Source of the DNA: Nitrososphaerota archaeon
GTDB lineage: Archaea > Thermoproteota > Nitrososphaeria > Nitrososphaerales > CADDZS01
Direction: 5' to 3'
NCBI GenBank assembly: GCA_027886795.1
Contig: JAPCJU010000003.1
Coordinates: 1-25,986 of the forward strand
Length of the DNA stretch: 25,986 nt
Shown: positions 22,642 through 25,986 of the stretch, piece by piece
How the letters are laid out: every line of letters begins with the position of its first letter
How positions within the stretch are numbered: position 1 is the stretch's first letter
The notes under the pieces: model-generated
Databases searched by the model: none
What the model was told of the DNA's origin: nothing
Seen by the model: only the letters and a program-made list of their open reading frames with translations
Program-made: the position numbers and the translations under genes

Positions 22642-23790
22642 ATGGCAACGAAGGAACAAATGCTCTCAAAGCTACGGGAAGTTGTAGATCCTGAGATCGG
22701 CCTGAATATCGTGGATCTAGGAATGGTGAGAGGGCTCGAGATAAATGGACCCAGCGTGAACGTTGACATTGCCCTAACTGTGAAGGGATGCCCGCTCGCA
22801 TCGACAATTGAGACTGACGTCAACAGAGTGCTCACCTCATTGCCGGATGTCTCGAAAGTTTCGGTAAAAATGAGTTCGATGACCAAAGAAGAAGTCAGCG
22901 ACCTTTCCTTGCGGCTTCAAAAAATGAAGTCTGAACAAAAATCGCCGGGTAAGGCGCCAGGGATGAGTGCCGGCATCGACAAACTCGACAAGAAGGGAAT
23001 CCAACACATCATCGCGGTAATGTCCGGTAAAGGTGGGGTGGGAAAATCCTACGTGACTGCCGTCATCGCGACTGAACTCCGAAGACAGGGATACGAGGTT
23101 GGAATTTTGGATGCAGATATTACGGGCCCTAGCATTGCGAAGATATTCGGATTGTCTGGAAAGCCTCTCGCTGATGAAATTGGGGTAGCTCCAAAGATAA
23201 CAGAAACCGGAATCAAAGTAATCTCGATGAACCTACTACTTGACACTCCTGACACCCCGGTCATCTGGAGGGGGCCAATAATTAATGGGGTTATTCGACA
23301 ATTATTCAACGATGTAAACTGGGGCGACCTGCATTTCTTGCTGGTTGACCTGCCTCCTGGCACTGGAGATGCTCCCCTCACGGTGTTTCAATCGCTCCCG
23401 GTTGAGACGGTTGTCATCGTAACCACGCCCCAGGATCTCTCTATGTTGATAGTGAGAAAGTCGATCAACATGACGAAGCAAATGAATGTACCGATTGCAG
23501 GAATCGTGGAAAACATGAGCTACATGAAGTGTCCTCATTGTGGAGATGAAATTCACATGTTTCAGGATTCTGGAATCGAAAGAGCTTCAACCTCGTTAAA
23601 CGTCAACTTTCTAGGTAAGCTACCATTCGATCCAGAAGTCAACAAGCTTGCAGATCAGGGAAAAATCGATCGCTACACTTCGGAACCCACTGCACAACTG
23701 GTTAGAAAAATCAGAAATGAGATAACTCAACTATCAGGTATCACGGCTAAACCCATCGCGTGGAAAAGATCCAGCGAGCCCAGCTCTTAA
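22642..23790 (+). CDS. Mrp/Nbp35-type Fe-S carrier ATPase with N-terminal MIP18 domain
   Basis: P-loop ATPase of the MinD/Mrp/ApbC family proposed to carry and transfer Fe-S clusters, 382 residues. The N-terminal MIP18 (DUF59) domain spans residues 1-95 with VVDPEIGLNIVDLGMVRGLE and a conserved KGCPLAS. The ATPase domain starts near 120 with the deviant Walker A GKGGVGKS at 129-136, then GILDADITGPSIAKIFGL, LLVDLPPGTGDAPLTV and NMSYMKCPHCGDEIHMF, where CPHC (297-300) is the dimer-interface cluster site of this family. All motifs are intact. ATG 22642 follows the oxidoreductase operon by 56 bp. It could help supply the [4Fe-4S] cluster of KorB or ferredoxins, but family members are general housekeeping carriers. 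Confidence 0.95.
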   Translation: MATKEQMLSKLREVVDPEIGLNIVDLGMVRGLEINGPSVNVDIALTVKGCPLASTIETDVNRVLTSLPDVSKVSVKMSSMTKEEVSDLSLRLQKMKSEQKSPGKAPGMSAGIDKLDKKGIQHIIAVMSGKGGVGKSYVTAVIATELRRQGYEVGILDADITGPSIAKIFGLSGKPLADEIGVAPKITETGIKVISMNLLLDTPDTPVIWRGPIINGVIRQLFNDVNWGDLHFLLVDLPPGTGDAPLTVFQSLPVETVVIVTTPQDLSMLIVRKSINMTKQMNVPIAGIVENMSYMKCPHCGDEIHMFQDSGIERASTSLNVNFLGKLPFDPEVNKLADQGKIDRYTSEPTAQLVRKIRNEITQLSGITAKPIAWKRSSEPSS

Positions 23791-23810
23791 TTGCTGAAGA
23801 AATCTGCGTG

Positions 23811-23833
23811 TCTTTTTCCATCTTCTTACATTT
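23811..23833 (+). terminator. T-rich stretch after the Mrp gene
   Basis: Pyrimidine-rich sequence with TCTTTTT followed by TCTTCTT and CATTT about 20-40 bp after the stop, without an obvious stem. Candidate archaeal T-run terminator. The remaining intergenic DNA to 24040 contains no gene or tRNA that could be recognised. Confidence 0.35.
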
Positions 23834-24040
23834 CATACATGAAGTGGAACAAGCGTAGTCGTTCCTTATTCACGATACAGATTCGTAGTTATGATGCATG
23901 GCTCCAAAACCTTAATCAATTCAACCATATAGCTCAATTCGCGAACGGAAATAATTCGTCAACAGGATAAAGACAATTCTTATTCAATCCATTCTCCCAA
24001 CGTACGCGACGGAACTTCCGGGACCAAGAGAACTTTCCAA

Positions 24041-24496
24041 ATGTCGGAACTAGTCTCGAATGTGGACTCGAACAAACTAATCTATCCACGGGGGATTTTG
24101 TCAACCATTTCTGAAGCAGACGACGACCTGCCGCCCGTAAAAAGGATTGAGCTTTTCGCGAAGGACGAAAAAGACACCTACGGAATACTTCGAACGATGT
24201 TTGTGGCTTTGAGCTCGGAAAAATCGATTCTCCAAATGGCAACGGCGTCAGATGGCATCATTCAGGTCAGGGCAATATCAGAAAAATCGGACAAAAGTCG
24301 AAGGATTTGTGAGGACAAACTACTCGTTAAACGTACTGAGGATTCTCCTGAAAAGATAAGACCATCAGTGAGGATTAATGCACCCAACATTATCATTTCA
24401 GCCCGATGGCGCGAAAGAATGAATCTTGAATTAAAAGACAGATTGATCGTTTCGAACCCCATCGAGGAGTTCGTAGTTCCGCCCCCGAATCTATGA
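24041..24496 (+). CDS. Protein of unknown function
   Basis: A soluble, charged protein of 151 residues from ATG 24041 that I do not recognise. Composition and the alternation of hydrophobic and charged residues look like a folded protein: PVKRIELFAKDEKDTYGILRTMFVAL (helix), ILQMATASDGIIQVRAI (two strands), a charged middle, and RINAPNIIISARWRERMNLELKDRLIVSNP near the end. The last segment loosely resembles the swapped-hairpin pattern of SpoVT/AbrB domains (basic residues, L-x-L, a D near the end of the hairpin), but the match is weak. An antisense frame over the same DNA is Arg/Ser/Phe-rich and looks like a shadow. A TTATTC stretch near 23980 is the only promoter-like sequence. It converges on the winged-helix gene. 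Confidence 0.6.
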   Translation: MSELVSNVDSNKLIYPRGILSTISEADDDLPPVKRIELFAKDEKDTYGILRTMFVALSSEKSILQMATASDGIIQVRAISEKSDKSRRICEDKLLVKRTEDSPEKIRPSVRINAPNIIISARWRERMNLELKDRLIVSNPIEEFVVPPPNL

Positions 24497-24522
24497 AAAA
24501 TTATTTCTGTGGTCTCTAGCGC

Positions 24523-24741
24523 TTAGCTAAAATTGGAAAGTGCTCTAACCAGTCCTGATTGGGTCAAGTATAGCCTATCGTCGACCCGAACAACGTACCC
24601 CCGGTCCTCCAGACTCTTAATGTCATCATCAAGCAATTGGTTCTTCAGTCTCTCTGAATTGTTGAGAATTTTCCTGCTGACCGCCTTATCCTCATCCAAG
24701 GCGCCCATATTGGAAAGCATTGTGATGATTTCTTCGCTCAA
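24523..24741 (-). CDS. Small winged-helix-like protein
   Basis: A protein of 72 residues, TTG start at 24741. Three predicted helices (SEEIITMLSNMGA, KAVSRKILNNSERLKNQL, DDDIKSLEDRGYV) are followed by VRVDDRLYLTQSGLVRALSNF, which reads as a beta-hairpin wing with the DRLYLTQSG turn found in many archaeal winged-helix regulators (compare xYxLTxxG). It could bind DNA as a small regulator or partner a larger protein. The plus-strand frame over it is Ser/Leu-rich and looks like a codon shadow. A box with GGTTAATATG on the minus strand (about 24797-24806) would give a leader of about 35 nt. It lies 90 bp after the glycosyltransferase on the same strand. Confidence 0.6.
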   Translation of the reverse strand: MSEEIITMLSNMGALDEDKAVSRKILNNSERLKNQLLDDDIKSLEDRGYVVRVDDRLYLTQSGLVRALSNFS

Positions 24742-24831
24742 GTCAAAAAACTACCCCAAATCGGAACTGCAGTCTTTGTAGAGAGCTTTGTGCTGGCATA
24801 TTAACCAAATGCTTCATAGTTCCGAAGGTAA

Positions 24832-25986
24832 TCAGCTTGGAAGATCAAGAGCTTGTCGGTATGCCTGGAGAGTTTGCTTCGATACTGACTCCCATGAGAA
24901 ACGGATTCCTATATCTTTCTTGGCATTTTCGATCAACCTTCGAGTGTTCTGAGGATCAGATAGAATTCTGGAAATGCCCCAAGATATCGACGAGCTGTCT
25001 CTTGGAAATATGAGCAATCCATTCTCTTCGTGCTTGATGATTTCAGCTAGCCCGTCGATGTTGCTTGCAACAACCGGTAATCCTGCCGCCATCGCTTCCA
25101 AAGCAACAACTCCAAAGGGCTCGTAGACGGAAGGAATCACCATGACATCCGAACTCAACATGAGTTCCGATAGATCATTATCACTCAAGTATCCTACAAA
25201 ACGAATCTTGGAAGCAACCCCAGAGTTCGAGGCGACTACCTCAAGCTCACCTCTTTGATATCCATCTCCGACAAGGAGTAGTTTCACATCAAAAAATCTT
25301 GAGACATATGGGATCGCGCGGATCAAATATTCGCACCCTTTTTGGTGGGTAAGGCGACCCACAAACAAAATGAGCTTTTCGCCGGGGAAAACACTGTGCC
25401 TTTGTCTTACTCGTTCCCTGTTCGGATGAATTCCCCCGAATTTATCCGGGTCTATTCCGATTGGTATAACTCGGATCTTTTTCTCAGGAAGCTGAAACTG
25501 ATTCCTTGCGTCGATTTTCATCGACTCACTACAAACAATAACAACTGAGGACTCGTATGTTATCCACCATTCCAGGCTGTCAACCATTTTACTTTCTGGG
25601 GTGTTTACACCGCTGCTCCGTCTGAATTCGAGCGAATGCAGAGTCGAGACCATGGTAGTTCCCAAGAAAGTCTTGATTTCGGCGCCGCTTGGAAGTACGA
25701 GCCAATCGTGTACGTGGACAATATCGAACGCACCGGTCTCTCTTGCCAATCTGCCCGCCCGCTTGGAAAAGTAATGATTCATCATCATTACCCAAGTCTG
25801 GAAAGTTGGAGTGGGAGTTTCTATGCGAACCCTGTGCACGAATACTCCCTTGTCGTTGTCTTCAAACGCTGAACCTGGCATTTCATTCGTGATCACGTGC
25901 ACTTCGTGACCCAATTCGGTCAGCGAACGCGATAGTCCCTCGACCACTCTCGAAATCCCTCCTACTATTCTGGGTGGGTACTCCCA
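24832..25986 (-). CDS. GT4-family glycosyltransferase, 5' end beyond the window
   Basis: Retaining GT-B glycosyltransferase of the glycogen/sucrose synthase-like GT4 group. The frame continues upstream of the apparent GTG at 25947 to the window edge and there reads WEYPPRIVGGISRVVEGL, the usual N-terminal donor-loop start of this family, so the GTG is not the start and only a few residues are missing. The acceptor domain ends near VHVHDWLVLP, and the C-terminal domain has IRVIPIGIDPDKFG, KLILFVGRLTHQKGCEYLIRA and the nucleotide-sugar site EPFGVVALEAMAAG with both glutamates of the EX7E motif. Likely roles are glycan, lipid glycosylation or storage polysaccharide synthesis; donor and acceptor cannot be told. 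A galT gene on the same strand is too far away to link directly. Confidence 0.92.
   Translation of the reverse strand, partial: WEYPPRIVGGISRVVEGLSRSLTELGHEVHVITNEMPGSAFEDNDKGVFVHRVRIETPTPTFQTWVMMMNHYFSKRAGRLARETGAFDIVHVHDWLVLPSGAEIKTFLGTTMVSTLHSLEFRRSSGVNTPESKMVDSLEWWITYESSVVIVCSESMKIDARNQFQLPEKKIRVIPIGIDPDKFGGIHPNRERVRQRHSVFPGEKLILFVGRLTHQKGCEYLIRAIPYVSRFFDVKLLLVGDGYQRGELEVVASNSGVASKIRFVGYLSDNDLSELMLSSDVMVIPSVYEPFGVVALEAMAAGLPVVASNIDGLAEIIKHEENGLLIFPRDSSSISWGISRILSDPQNTRRLIENAKKDIGIRFSWESVSKQTLQAYRQALDLPS

Noticed and set aside
23934..24242. Minus-strand frame of 102 codons over the unknown protein gene
   Set aside because: Arg/Ser/Phe-rich composition typical of antisense shadows; the plus-strand frame looks folded.
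24533..24781. Plus-strand open frame over the winged-helix gene
   Set aside because: Ser/Leu-rich, no motif; the minus-strand protein has a sensible helix-helix-helix-wing pattern.
1..25986. tRNA, rRNA, CRISPR arrays, insertion sequences, prophage
   Set aside because: Intergenic stretches were read for T-loop-like motifs, regular direct repeats and transposase or integrase motifs; none found. A covariance-model scan would be the decisive test for tRNAs.

Overview
This window looks like the chromosome of an archaeon, most likely a lineage within or near Thaumarchaeota (Nitrososphaeria). The evidence is archaeal ribosomal proteins (uS2, eL8/L7Ae, eS28, eL24, eS6, eS24, eS31), archaeal initiation factors (aIF5B, aIF2 gamma), RNA polymerase Rpo7 and Spt4, the archaeal isoprenoid kinases, TATA boxes about 25-29 nt before start codons, and many TTG starts. 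No rRNA, tRNA, CRISPR array, IS element or phage gene was seen. No ammonia-oxidation gene lies in the window, so a finer placement is inference.

Layout. 1-1255: a winged-helix regulator, a thioredoxin and a small HExxH protein. 1342-7621, plus strand: uS2, MEMO-family protein, mevalonate kinase, isopentenyl phosphate kinase, a geranylgeranyl-diphosphate-type synthase and glutamyl-tRNA synthetase. This links translation to archaeal lipid precursor synthesis; the isomerase gene often found in this kind of cluster is absent. 7817-15420, plus strand: a long translation/transcription block (L7Ae, S28e, L24e, NDP kinase, aIF5B, S6e, aIF2 gamma, PIN nuclease, Rpo7, Spt4, GTP-dependent dephospho-CoA kinase, S24e, S27ae) in the order typical of archaea, with several internal promoters.

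15421-19605, minus strand: a nucleotidyltransferase-kinase fusion, a second HExxH protein, a GalT-family uridylyltransferase and an HTH regulator with a cysteine-rich tail. 19606-19933 is an AT-rich divergent control region. 19934-23790, plus strand: the fused gamma-alpha subunit and the beta subunit of a 2-oxoacid:ferredoxin oxidoreductase, then an Mrp/Nbp35-type Fe-S carrier ATPase with a MIP18 domain, which could plausibly help mature the oxidoreductase cluster. 24041-25986: an unrecognised protein (plus strand), a small winged-helix protein and a GT4 glycosyltransferase (both minus) that runs off the right edge.

The least ordinary items are the two-domain nucleotidyltransferase-kinase protein tail-to-tail with S27ae, an rpo7 gene with no ATG, GTG or TTG where its conserved N-terminus requires one, the paired HExxH proteins, and the inverted-repeat control region between the HTH regulator and the oxidoreductase.
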